Shown here in pieces: positions 1 through 8,453 of a DNA stretch of 49,323 nucleotides (position 1 is its first letter; each line of letters begins with the position of its first letter). The DNA comes from JABMRF01 sp964434235 (GTDB taxonomy: Bacteria; Patescibacteriota; Patescibacteriia; UBA11705; JABHMO01): contig CAYSUN010000003.1 of assembly GCA_964434235.1 (NCBI GenBank), forward strand, positions 1 through 49,323, given 5' to 3'. A model generated the notes under the pieces. The model ran no database searches, was not told the DNA's origin, and saw only the letters and a program-made list of their open reading frames with translations. Made by a program: the position numbers and the translations under genes.

Positions 1-3000
1 CAGGAAAAAGAGGATCGGAAACGACTTGAATACACTCATAAAAATCTCTTTCCAAAGCAATACAATCAACAATTTCTTGACAATATGAATAATTTGAACA
101 ATCCGCACTCGGCCCAGCTCCAGCCAATAAAGCACTTAACCCTGCTGTGTTAGCGTTAACAGAAGGTTGTGGAGCATAACCTAATTTAGCGCTATTTAAA
201 TAAGTTTCAAAAGAATAATAAGGCAAGATTGCACCGCCATCTTCATCTACTTGTCCAGTATCATTCATCAAAATACAACCATCTTTTCGACTAACCGCAT
301 TACAACTTGAAGTATCAATACTTTCATTATTTATATAATAGTAAGCCTTACCTGTTAGTTTATCTATTGCCCCAAGAGAACTATTAACTGGTGTTTGAAT
401 GTCAGTTGGATCCACAAAAGCTGTACACATATTTTCATTACTTGGACATAAACCTACCCAACCCTTATACGCAATATCTGAGGTTTTGATCATTTGATTT
501 GAACCATCATTGTAATAAGATTTTTCATCACAAGGAACCAAATTACCCTCATTGTCTTTGGCAAACCAACCATAAACTTTTTGTTGCCCAACTAAATTAC
601 TAGTATAACTACAAGTCTTATTACCTGGATTTTTGAAATACAAAGTTGAACCTTTACTATCTTTGTATTTTTCACAACCATTTTCTAAATTCGTACATAG
701 TGGTGAACTAATGTCCTCGTAAACATCAGGATCTAAACGATAAAAAACATTATTCCAATCTGTCTCTGGATTAGCTAAGTAATAATTACCAGTAGTAGAA
801 TTTACTGCTAAATTTGGCAAAGCCAAAGCTGTACAACCTTTTTGATTGCTAGCGCACTGTTTACTGGTATCATAAACCAAATACATTAACTGATCTGCCT
901 GAACATTATCTAAAGTAACTAAACATTTATTTTGAATACTATCCCAAGTATATTCACCTGGCACATACTGATCAAAATTATTACATAAAGCACTTAAAAG
1001 TAGATTCATTTGATCCTCAATATCTCCATTGGCCTTAACAATTTGAATGTAACAGCTATTAGTACCAGCTGAATACTTACCGGTAGTTGTTGAATTATTC
1101 AATTGTCCACCCAAGGTATTTAATGGATTACTTAAAAATATGTCCCAATTTTTACTGACTGTATCGCAAATAACATCTGAAGGCACAGTGTCTTGGTGTT
1201 GCTTAGCAAAAGGATAAGCACTGTTTTGGGTATTGATCATTGCTTGACAACCAATATTATTAGCTGAACATAAGCTAGAAAAACTCTTGAGATAATGTAT
1301 TGTGCCGTCTGTATCTCGATATTCTCGACAACCAAGCTGAGCTTGAGCTAAATAATTAGCTTGATCAGCTGTATCTGAATTTAATTTATAATTACAAGTA
1401 AGCGGAGTATTCCAAGTATTTTCAATCACATACTTATAATCATTGACCTTGGCTACCTTAAAATTATCTATATCAAACATCAATAAAGAATTAGCCTCTG
1501 CTATCTCAACGCCAACAGATCGACCAGAACCAAGACTTGAAGCCGGAATTCGGACATCATAGAATGTAAAATTTTTCTGTAATACTCCCTCAAAAATCAA
1601 TTCACCTTCTCCAAATCCAAGGTCATCAGTTTTTACATAAACCCTAAACTTTTTATCAACACTTATGTCACTTAATCCCTTAATCCAAAAAGAAAATGAA
1701 TAATCACCATCGTTTAAATTAGTTGTTTCTGGATTAGTATAAATCATTGACTCTGCATAACCACCACCACTAGCTACGCGCAGAAAAGGACCAAAATCAG
1801 GCGAAACACGAAACTCACCATTAGAATAAACTAAATTACCAATTGTTGCATCCAAAGTTTCTGGTTCAAAAGTATAATTAGCCACTATTTCTTCAACGCC
1901 AGATTGATTACCTTGATATTCCTTACAACCAGCATTAGCTGGAGCACAAGTTTGGCCTTCGTTTGGAATAGTCATGAAAATACATTCTCCACTTTGCCAA
2001 ATGCCCTGTCTTTCAATACACTCATCTGAAGTTGCGTACTTTATAGTTCTACGATATGGCAAACAATTCTCTGAACAAGAAATTGTTTTTGACATTATTC
2101 TAAAATATGAATTACCAGCTTCATCGAAAAATTGACGACAGTCTGGATTTCTTTTTTGTTCAAAAATTGAAGCACTACACTCATCTGAATATGAATCCAT
2201 AACTAACTTTGGTGCACCATTACCTTCTTTTTGCAAAGTATAAGCTTGTAACTGATAACCTGAGACATCATCACCTTCCCAAGTGTAATAATTTCCACAT
2301 AAATGAGCATCCTCCGGTAATTTTCGACACAATCTCATTTCCGTAAAGTATTCTTTGGATTCTCCGCCAGAAGCTAAAGCATCCAAATTTGTGAACTCTT
2401 CGCAACCAGCTTCAGCTGAATTACAAGATTGACCAGATTCTGGAATAAAGTACAAAGGAAAAATTTGATTTGCAAAAAAACTGGATTCTTGTTTATAAGA
2501 AGAATAACCACTACACTCTTGCGGACAGTAATCATTATAACCAGTTGTACCAAAAACAGTATTACCCTCCCCTGCTGGACTATAACCATCACAGCCAACT
2601 TCTTCGGCAGAGCATAACTTAGCAAAATCTGTACAACCTTTTATTGCTGGTGTACTAACCGCATCATCCAGCAAAGCAATATTTTCTTTTTCAGTTGGTC
2701 GGCCATAATAATCATCATCAACATCAAATTTACAAAAAATAGCAGGAGCACCATTATTGAATTCTTCCGTTAAACAATCAGCATTATCTTGACAAACAGT
2801 TCCATTGTTAATTGTGCCAAACTCATCGCCACAATAACCAACTCCGACATTATAACAAGACAAATATTCTGGTGCATTTTTTAAATATTTAACATTTTGA
2901 CTAGCATAATCATTATAAGCATGTCGAGCTTGAGAAGTTGGTAAATCCAATTCTTCTAACATGACTTCATCAAAATACGCAGCTGACTCAGCATTGATTA

Positions 3001-5443
3001 TAACTTTCATTCGTTCATAAGAATTTTCAATAAGCTCACCGTAATAAGTTTTTGGAGAGATTGCCACTACTTTAAACACATCTTGCCAACTTCCTAAATC
3101 AGCATTATCAGCGCTCACGTATTCATCCAAGACTCTCACATCATAATCATCTGAGTTTGGCTCAATCGCTAAATCAATACTAACATCACCAATGGCAGAT
3201 TTTTTAACTTTAACTGAAACAGCAAAATATCTTTCATTTGGATTTTGAACAACAGAGATCCAATCTGACTCCAACTCTTCTAAATTTCTTAAATTTAAGG
3301 AATAATCTCCACTTAATTTATCTTCATTATCTATAACATAAGGTCCGTGTAAGCTCCAACCTGGCACATTATAAATATTGCCATAAGTATAAACACCATC
3401 AAAAATTTCAAATCCACTATTTGGAACTAGGTTTGTGCCCAAGCCTGGTTTAGTTTGAACTAAACGAGTACAACCCTCAGCCTCTGGCGGACATTCATAA
3501 TTATTAATTTTTCCGTTTAAATAAATTCTTGAGTCAGCCAAATCTGACCAATCGAAACTATTGTTTGGATCTCGCCAAGAGCTGTACCACAAACAACCAA
3601 CATTGCTTTCATCACAATTTTTTTGATCAACTGTATTTAATAAAACACTAACTTTTTCTTTTTTTGAACTTTCCAAACTACGACAAGAATCATAAACACC
3701 AAGACAACTTTGACCACCAAATTTAAAAGTTCCACTTTCAGCTGCACAATAACCCCAGCCTTTACATGAACCATCTTCATTTTCTGAAATACAACTTGGC
3801 ATATCCACACAAACCTCTTGACGATCGCTAGCTCCTGAAGCTAACAAAACTGGCCCAGCAACTGAAGCTTGGCATTGAGTTTGAGGATTTTTTAAAACCC
3901 AATTTGGATCAATTAAATGGCAATATGGTCCTGGATTAGCAAGATCACAGTCATAAAAACCATTAATAACTTCCTGCAAAGAAACAGCTGGCCCACCTTC
4001 TAATTTTTCAGCTGCAATTTCCCAGCCAATCGGAATAATTCTGGCTTTTCGCATTTTTACCAAATTTGAATAACAATAACCTAATTGATAACAATTTGTT
4101 TGATCATTTTTAATATCGTTTGGACCAATAAAAGTCATTCCACCACTAATCAAACTTTGATCAATTGCTTCTTGTACAGTCAAGGACTTGCCCTGCATAG
4201 ACATTCGAACTGCTTCGGCAAAATCAGCATTCATAACACAATTATTAATCTGACGAATTTCACTATTCCCGTTAACTGGACAATTAACATACTCACTCAA
4301 TAAATCTATCTGCTTGGTCGCTACAGTAAAATTAATTTTGTTGGAAGCAAATTCTTTTTCTAATTGTTCACCAGTAGCATATGACTGACTGAGAGGATCA
4401 AAACTCTTTGGATCATTGGCAATACCTTTTTTGAAAATTTTATCCATTAAATAATCAGTCCACAATTTAGAAACAAAAGTATTTAAAAATGCGACTGGTA
4501 CTTGAAACGGAATTTCAGTTAAAACATCTTTGGCCATTGATATTTCTGTCTCTGGTGTTTTTTTAGCTTGTTCAATTTCCGAAGCAGTATGACTTCGCGT
4601 TAAAACTGCCGGAGTTTTTATATTTTTTCCAGTTACTCCACTAACACCCTTAAAGCCCTCATTTTCCTGTCTTTGTCTTAATTCAGCATCAACGTCTTCA
4701 TTTTGTTTATCAATCAAAGAACCTTCCATTGTTAAATATGAACCTATTTCTGATTTACTAGGCGAAAAACCAACATCAAAACTTTCTTGTAAATAGGCTA
4801 AACTTGTTCCGTATGGATCCTTGGCTTTATCCAAAACATCATAATACTTAGCAGAAACTGCGTTACCAAAAGCCTCCCAATTACCTTTTAAATCGTTCAA
4901 AGTACAATCCATTGGAGCAACTTCATCATAACCAAGATCTAGATAAGTAAACTGTAACCCTAACTTAAACTTTAATTCTAAATCTACACTAGGATGACAA
5001 ATATCTACCCCAAAAAGATCATTCATATTACCAACAAATTCATTAACTAATCCATCTTGAATATTTTGGGTAAATTCACCAATAGCTTGATCGTAAAACA
5101 TTGGTTGTTCTCCCCAGTTTCCGGTTGAGATATAAGTTACTGTTTGTTCTGCAGCTGTCTGAGCCATGCGAATTAAAGTATTTTTCAAAGTAACAGATAC
5201 AGTCAAAATCATACCCTTAAAAATCTTATCCTTCAGTTCTTCTTTTGTTTTTGAAGCTACAGTTGCAATTGCATCCTTCACTTGTAAAGCAACACGCTGA
5301 GGCAAAGCAGCAGGATCAACACTAACTTGAGCTTGAGCTTCACTCGGAAACAAAAAAGCTATAGCTGATATTTGAAAAACAAATACAAAAGCAACCAAAC
5401 TAAGAATTATATTTTGGGTCTTTTTTTGGGGAGAAAAAATCAT
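1..5443 (-). CDS. Giant exported Cys-rich protein, 3' end outside window (partial)
   Basis: The frame is open from the ATG at 5443 to the left edge, giving 1814 codons without a stop, so the C-terminus lies outside the window. Residues 1-38 form a signal peptide with a hydrophobic core and a cleavage-like AQA at its end. Residues 40-230 are mostly helical and lack Cys pairs. They resemble, from memory only, a conserved protein that sits near type IV secretion-like genes in Patescibacteria. From about residue 600 the chain becomes Cys-rich, with nine copies of C-x5-G-C (one has M for G), usually followed two residues later by a large hydrophobic residue. Two stretches, about 668-828 and 1185-1328, look like jelly-roll carbohydrate-binding modules; one opens with NLVPNSGFE and ends in FDEVML. 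No Shine-Dalgarno site is visible. The gene follows a TSP3 membrane protein after 49 bp. Function is unknown; a surface adhesin or secretion-associated protein is inferred. Confidence 0.85.
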   Translation of the reverse strand, partial: MIFSPQKKTQNIILSLVAFVFVFQISAIAFLFPSEAQAQVSVDPAALPQRVALQVKDAIATVASKTKEELKDKIFKGMILTVSVTLKNTLIRMAQTAAEQTVTYISTGNWGEQPMFYDQAIGEFTQNIQDGLVNEFVGNMNDLFGVDICHPSVDLELKFKLGLQFTYLDLGYDEVAPMDCTLNDLKGNWEAFGNAVSAKYYDVLDKAKDPYGTSLAYLQESFDVGFSPSKSEIGSYLTMEGSLIDKQNEDVDAELRQRQENEGFKGVSGVTGKNIKTPAVLTRSHTASEIEQAKKTPETEISMAKDVLTEIPFQVPVAFLNTFVSKLWTDYLMDKIFKKGIANDPKSFDPLSQSYATGEQLEKEFASNKINFTVATKQIDLLSEYVNCPVNGNSEIRQINNCVMNADFAEAVRMSMQGKSLTVQEAIDQSLISGGMTFIGPNDIKNDQTNCYQLGYCYSNLVKMRKARIIPIGWEIAAEKLEGGPAVSLQEVINGFYDCDLANPGPYCHLIDPNWVLKNPQTQCQASVAGPVLLASGASDRQEVCVDMPSCISENEDGSCKGWGYCAAESGTFKFGGQSCLGVYDSCRSLESSKKEKVSVLLNTVDQKNCDESNVGCLWYSSWRDPNNSFDWSDLADSRIYLNGKINNYECPPEAEGCTRLVQTKPGLGTNLVPNSGFEIFDGVYTYGNIYNVPGWSLHGPYVIDNEDKLSGDYSLNLRNLEELESDWISVVQNPNERYFAVSVKVKKSAIGDVSIDLAIEPNSDDYDVRVLDEYVSADNADLGSWQDVFKVVAISPKTYYGELIENSYERMKVIINAESAAYFDEVMLEELDLPTSQARHAYNDYASQNVKYLKNAPEYLSCYNVGVGYCGDEFGTINNGTVCQDNADCLTEEFNNGAPAIFCKFDVDDDYYGRPTEKENIALLDDAVSTPAIKGCTDFAKLCSAEEVGCDGYSPAGEGNTVFGTTGYNDYCPQECSGYSSYKQESSFFANQIFPLYFIPESGQSCNSAEAGCEEFTNLDALASGGESKEYFTEMRLCRKLPEDAHLCGNYYTWEGDDVSGYQLQAYTLQKEGNGAPKLVMDSYSDECSASIFEQKRNPDCRQFFDEAGNSYFRIMSKTISCSENCLPYRRTIKYATSDECIERQGIWQSGECIFMTIPNEGQTCAPANAGCKEYQGNQSGVEEIVANYTFEPETLDATIGNLVYSNGEFRVSPDFGPFLRVASGGGYAESMIYTNPETTNLNDGDYSFSFWIKGLSDISVDKKFRVYVKTDDLGFGEGELIFEGVLQKNFTFYDVRIPASSLGSGRSVGVEIAEANSLLMFDIDNFKVAKVNDYKYVIENTWNTPLTCNYKLNSDTADQANYLAQAQLGCREYRDTDGTIHYLKSFSSLCSANNIGCQAMINTQNSAYPFAKQHQDTVPSDVICDTVSKNWDIFLSNPLNTLGGQLNNSTTTGKYSAGTNSCYIQIVKANGDIEDQMNLLLSALCNNFDQYVPGEYTWDSIQNKCLVTLDNVQADQLMYLVYDTSKQCASNQKGCTALALPNLAVNSTTGNYYLANPETDWNNVFYRLDPDVYEDISSPLCTNLENGCEKYKDSKGSTLYFKNPGNKTCSYTSNLVGQQKVYGWFAKDNEGNLVPCDEKSYYNDGSNQMIKTSDIAYKGWVGLCPSNENMCTAFVDPTDIQTPVNSSLGAIDKLTGKAYYYINNESIDTSSCNAVSRKDGCILMNDTGQVDEDGGAILPYYSFETYLNSAKLGYAPQPSVNANTAGLSALLAGAGPSADCSNYSYCQEIVDCIALERDFYECIQVVSDPLFP

Positions 5444-5457
5444 ATTTAATTATATAT

Positions 5458-5479
5458 ACCACCACCAATGTTGGTAGTA
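5458..5479 (-). other. Intercistronic hairpin between TSP3 protein and giant partial gene
   Basis: An 8-bp stem (ACTACCAA with TTGGTGGT, one wobble pair) and a two-base loop lie in the 49-bp gap between the two genes. No T-tract follows on the minus strand, so it is more likely an mRNA-stability or processing hairpin than a terminator. Confidence 0.35.
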
Positions 5480-5492
5480 AATTATTTTTATT

Positions 5493-6443
5493 TTAATTAT
5501 TCAAAGTTGTTTGACTAGCCTCATCTACTGCTTCGTAATATATTTCCATCAAAGTTTGATCATCAAGGGCATTTAACTCTGTACCTGAAAAACCTTGTTC
5601 AATCATAATTGCCCTAACTTGACTTGGCGTAAGAGTTGTCAAGGTATTCAAAGTTTGGCCAACATTACTTGATTCTAAATCGGTAATAGAAACTGGCTCA
5701 GTAGATCCTGCCGTGGATCCTGAAATATAATTTAACATTTGTTCTTTGATGTCTGGATTTTCTTCAAGCATTGTCTCATACATTTGCATTAAAGAAGCAT
5801 CACTAATTCCTTGGACTTGCGCTTCAGTTGCCTGACCACTAGCCACAATCATTTTTCGTAAATCTGAAGCAGAAACCTCAGTAACAGTGGCATTCACCGT
5901 TCCGTTACTAGAAACTGCCACTTCCTCACCAGCATCGTCATATGTGGTATAACAATCATATCCTTCTGGACATAATGGATCTGTGTAATTTTTTATTTCT
6001 ACACCATCATCAATTCCGTCACTATCAGAATCAGCCAAATATACACTCGTGTCATAAACATAAAGTTCATCAAAATCATTTACCCCATCGCCATCAGTAT
6101 CTTTGGTTTTTAGAATTTCTGGATCTTGTTCTAATAATCTTTTTTGTTCTGCCAAAATAGCATCATAAGCAGAAGTATCACCAGTATACTTATCTTCATC
6201 AGGAAAAGGAATTCTAAACATACTACTTATTTGTACAGCGCCCAAAACAACTACTAATAAAGTAACTAAACCAACTGTGACAATAGCAATGTTTTGTCTT
6301 TTTTTGAATTGATGATAACTAAAATAATTTTCGTGTTTCACTTCAGTTTTGTCCAAAATTTTACTTAGTTTTTCAGCATTGACATTTTGGTCAAAATCAT
6401 CATCAAATTTTTCCTCAAAATTCACATTATTTTCATTTGGCAT
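5493..6443 (-). CDS. Single-pass membrane protein with TSP3 calcium-binding repeats and a duplicated helical module
   Basis: This 316-residue protein has an acidic cytoplasmic N-terminus (1-50), one membrane helix (about 51-73) and an exported C-terminal part. Residues 115-150 carry the calcium-binding signatures DTDGDGVNDFDE and DSDSDGIDDGVE, as in thrombospondin type 3 repeats. Two Cys follow (158, 164). After that, residues about 191-228 and 271-308 are a diverged duplication of a 38-residue helical unit (SASDLRKMI...SLMQMYETM and TPSQVRAIM...TLMEIYYEA). The protein shares its cytosolic tail / one helix / TSP3 plan with the genes at 21781 and 23020. It lies between rsmA, from which a terminator separates it, and the giant partial gene. 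Role unknown; a surface-layer or secretion-accessory protein is inferred from the setting. Confidence 0.85.
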   Translation of the reverse strand: MPNENNVNFEEKFDDDFDQNVNAEKLSKILDKTEVKHENYFSYHQFKKRQNIAIVTVGLVTLLVVVLGAVQISSMFRIPFPDEDKYTGDTSAYDAILAEQKRLLEQDPEILKTKDTDGDGVNDFDELYVYDTSVYLADSDSDGIDDGVEIKNYTDPLCPEGYDCYTTYDDAGEEVAVSSNGTVNATVTEVSASDLRKMIVASGQATEAQVQGISDASLMQMYETMLEENPDIKEQMLNYISGSTAGSTEPVSITDLESSNVGQTLNTLTTLTPSQVRAIMIEQGFSGTELNALDDQTLMEIYYEAVDEASQTTLNN

Positions 6444-6537
6444 ATTCTAAAAATCAAACAAGCAATCGTTATGATTTAACTTGCTTAAATTTAGTATTTT
6501 TACATTATTAATTATAACACAAATCACCTTCTTACCC

Positions 6538-6571
6538 AAAACAAAAGTGGATAAATATCCACTTTTGTTTT
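6538..6571. terminator. Bidirectional rho-independent terminator after rsmA
   Basis: A perfect 15-bp inverted repeat (core AAAAGTGGAT with ATCCACTTTT) with a 4-base loop. Each strand ends the stem in a T-rich run. It lies downstream of rsmA on the minus strand and separates it from the TSP3 gene at 5493-6443. Confidence 0.8.
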
Positions 6572-6600
6572 TATTAAAATTTACTAAAAAAATCAATTAC

Positions 6601-7419
6601 CTAAACAGACTCAAATAATAATTCAGTCAAAGCTACCCACTGCTCCAAAGATAGCTCCTCAGCCCTAATCTTTTCATTCAAACTAAGCTTATTTAAGCTT
6701 TGTTTCACCTTATCAGAACCAAACGACTTGAGATTGTTTAACAACATTTTTCGTTTAGAAGAAAAACCCATTTTAATAATTTTAAACAATTTGGCCGGTT
6801 CAATATCAAATTTAGGTTTAATATTTTTTAACTCTAAAATGACACTTTCAACCTTGGGTACGGGGAAAAAACAAGTTGGACTTACTTTAAACAAAATTTT
6901 AGGATCAGCGTAGAAATTAACACTTAAGCTAAGTATGCTGTTTTGTTTAGAGTTAGGTAACATTCTTTCAGCCACTTCTTTTTGCAACATTAAAATCATA
7001 CTCTGAGGTGCAAACTCTTGTTCTAAAAATTTTCGCAAAAAAGCGCTAGAAATGTTATATGGCAAATTAGCCACTATTCTATATTTTTTACTAGAAAAAA
7101 AAGATTTTATTTGTTCTTCATTTAACTTTAAAACATCAGCGTGAATTATTTCTGTATTTTGAAAATTTTGACTTTCTAAATAATCAAATAGTTTATTATC
7201 TTTTTCAACGGCCACTACCTTTTTGGCTAATTTATCAAGTTGCTCAGTTAAAGCCCCAAACCCTGGGCCAACCTCGAGCACTAACTCCCCCTTTTTAACA
7301 TCAGCTGATTTTATTATTTTATTCAAAATATTTTTATCAACTAAAAAATTCTGCCCACGAAGTTTACTCGGATTCACGCCCAATTCTTCTAATTTTGGTA
7401 AAAATTCACTTATATTCAT
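6601..7419 (-). CDS. rsmA: 16S rRNA (adenine1518-N6/adenine1519-N6)-dimethyltransferase RsmA/KsgA
   Basis: RsmA uses S-adenosylmethionine to dimethylate two adjacent adenines in the 3'-terminal hairpin of 16S rRNA late in 30S assembly. The 272-residue product shows the opening GQNFLVD, the SAM-binding loop LEVGPGFGALT (48-58), an acidic end to strand 2 (VEKD) and the catalytic NLPYNIS (118-124) typical of N6-adenine methyltransferases. A longer reading from 7464 would overlap the epimerase gene by 41 bp and add a basic leader unlike the family. The ATG at 7419, 5 bp after the upstream stop, gives the usual length, so I chose it. It is probably co-transcribed with the epimerase gene. Confidence 0.93.
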   Translation of the reverse strand: MNISEFLPKLEELGVNPSKLRGQNFLVDKNILNKIIKSADVKKGELVLEVGPGFGALTEQLDKLAKKVVAVEKDNKLFDYLESQNFQNTEIIHADVLKLNEEQIKSFFSSKKYRIVANLPYNISSAFLRKFLEQEFAPQSMILMLQKEVAERMLPNSKQNSILSLSVNFYADPKILFKVSPTCFFPVPKVESVILELKNIKPKFDIEPAKLFKIIKMGFSSKRKMLLNNLKSFGSDKVKQSLNKLSLNEKIRAEELSLEQWVALTELLFESV

Positions 7420-7423
7420 AAAT

Positions 7424-8359
7424 TTAATTATTTTTTTCCTGAAACCACTCAATAGTTTTTTCAATCCCTTTTTCTAAAATAGTTTCTGGTTGCCAAGCTA
7501 ATTCTTTATTTATTTTTTTGTAACTTAAACAACTGACTCTCTGCCCAGTGAATGCATCCTGATGCCGAGCTTCAACTGAAGAATTAAGCGCCAAGCGAAT
7601 GTAATTGAAAATTTCATTAACTGTTGTTTGAAAACCTGTACCAACATTATAAGTATTAGACTCTTGGCTACGCAAACAAGCCATATTAGCCCTAACAACA
7701 TCTCTCACATAAACATAATCTCTAGTTTGATGGCCATCTCCATGAATAATTGGACTCATTTTTTGTAATAATTTTTCGATAAAAATTGAAATCACACCAG
7801 CTTCACCTTTGGGATTTTGCCTTGGCCCATAAACATTAGCATAACGCATAATGCCATATTCTAAACCAAACTGTAAATGATAAAATTTAATATACTTTTC
7901 AATGCTAAGTTTAGCAATTCCATAAGGTGACAATGGTTCTGTGGCGTAAGTTTCTGGTGTTGGAGTAACTTCTGCTTCACCATAAAGCGCCCCACCAGTT
8001 GAAGAAAATATAATTTTTTTAACTTTATATTGAACGCAAAGCTCTAATAAACCCAACGTTCCGATTATATTTACATCCGCATCAAATACAGGATCATCAA
8101 CTGAACGATTAACATTTATTTGAGCGGCAAAATGAAAAACAAAGTCTGGTCGTTCTTTGGCAAACAGTTGATCCAGCTTTTCTTCTTCCCGAATATCGAA
8201 CTGATATAAAGTTGCTTTTTCATTTACATTATTAACTGAACCTGAAGACAAATCATCAACGACAATAACCTTATAGCCTTCATTAATAAGAAAATCTACT
8301 TGGTGTGAACCAATAAAGCCAGCTCCACCTGTTACTAAAACTTTGCCTTTGTTAAACAT
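7424..8359 (-). CDS. NAD-dependent nucleotide-sugar epimerase/dehydratase, GalE-like
   Basis: A short-chain dehydrogenase of the extended type, 311 residues. The Rossmann glycine motif TGGAGFIGS is at 10-18, an acidic residue pair that binds the adenosine ribose follows at about 35, and the catalytic pair Tyr146/Lys150 is in SPYGIAK, preceded by the FSSTGGALYGE loop. Family members interconvert UDP-glucose/UDP-galactose or related NDP-sugars for surface polysaccharide. The exact substrate cannot be read from sequence, so no gene symbol is given. A good sigma-70-like promoter lies only 12 bp upstream of the ATG, so its transcript would be nearly leaderless. The gene is followed 4 bp later by rsmA. 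Confidence 0.9.
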   Translation of the reverse strand: MFNKGKVLVTGGAGFIGSHQVDFLINEGYKVIVVDDLSSGSVNNVNEKATLYQFDIREEEKLDQLFAKERPDFVFHFAAQINVNRSVDDPVFDADVNIIGTLGLLELCVQYKVKKIIFSSTGGALYGEAEVTPTPETYATEPLSPYGIAKLSIEKYIKFYHLQFGLEYGIMRYANVYGPRQNPKGEAGVISIFIEKLLQKMSPIIHGDGHQTRDYVYVRDVVRANMACLRSQESNTYNVGTGFQTTVNEIFNYIRLALNSSVEARHQDAFTGQRVSCLSYKKINKELAWQPETILEKGIEKTIEWFQEKNN

Positions 8360-8370
8360 AAATTATACAT

Positions 8371-8399
8371 GTTATACTGCACGCCTTTAGGCTGTGCAA
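8371..8399 (-). promoter_or_regulatory. Promoter of the epimerase gene, spacer formed by a hairpin
   Basis: On the minus strand TTGCAC (8394-8399) and TATAAC (8371-8376) are separated by exactly 17 bp. The predicted start of transcription would be near 8364, only about 5 nt before the ATG at 8359. An imperfect palindrome (TGCAC-GCC, loop TTTA, GGC-TGTGCA) fills the spacer and overlaps the -35 box, so it could be an operator or a dispersed palindrome recruited into the promoter. Confidence 0.5.
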
Positions 8400-8427
8400 G
8401 AATACTACTTAAGAAACCACTTCAACG

Positions 8428-8450
8428 CACCCTAAAGGAATGCGGTAAGA
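8428..8450. repeat. Short dispersed repeat, copy 1 (CTAAAGG-ATGCGGTAAGA)
   Basis: The stretch CACCCTAAAGGAATGCGGTA is repeated with two mismatches at 40593-40615, 32 kb away, in another intergenic region. Neither copy is coding. It sits next to a small hairpin here and among palindromes at the other site, which suggests membership of one interspersed repeat family. Confidence 0.55.
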
Positions 8451-8453
8451 ACT

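Noticed and set aside
7420..7464. Longer rsmA start overlapping the epimerase gene
   Set aside because: It would add a basic leader unlike the family; the ATG at 7419 gives normal length with no overlap.
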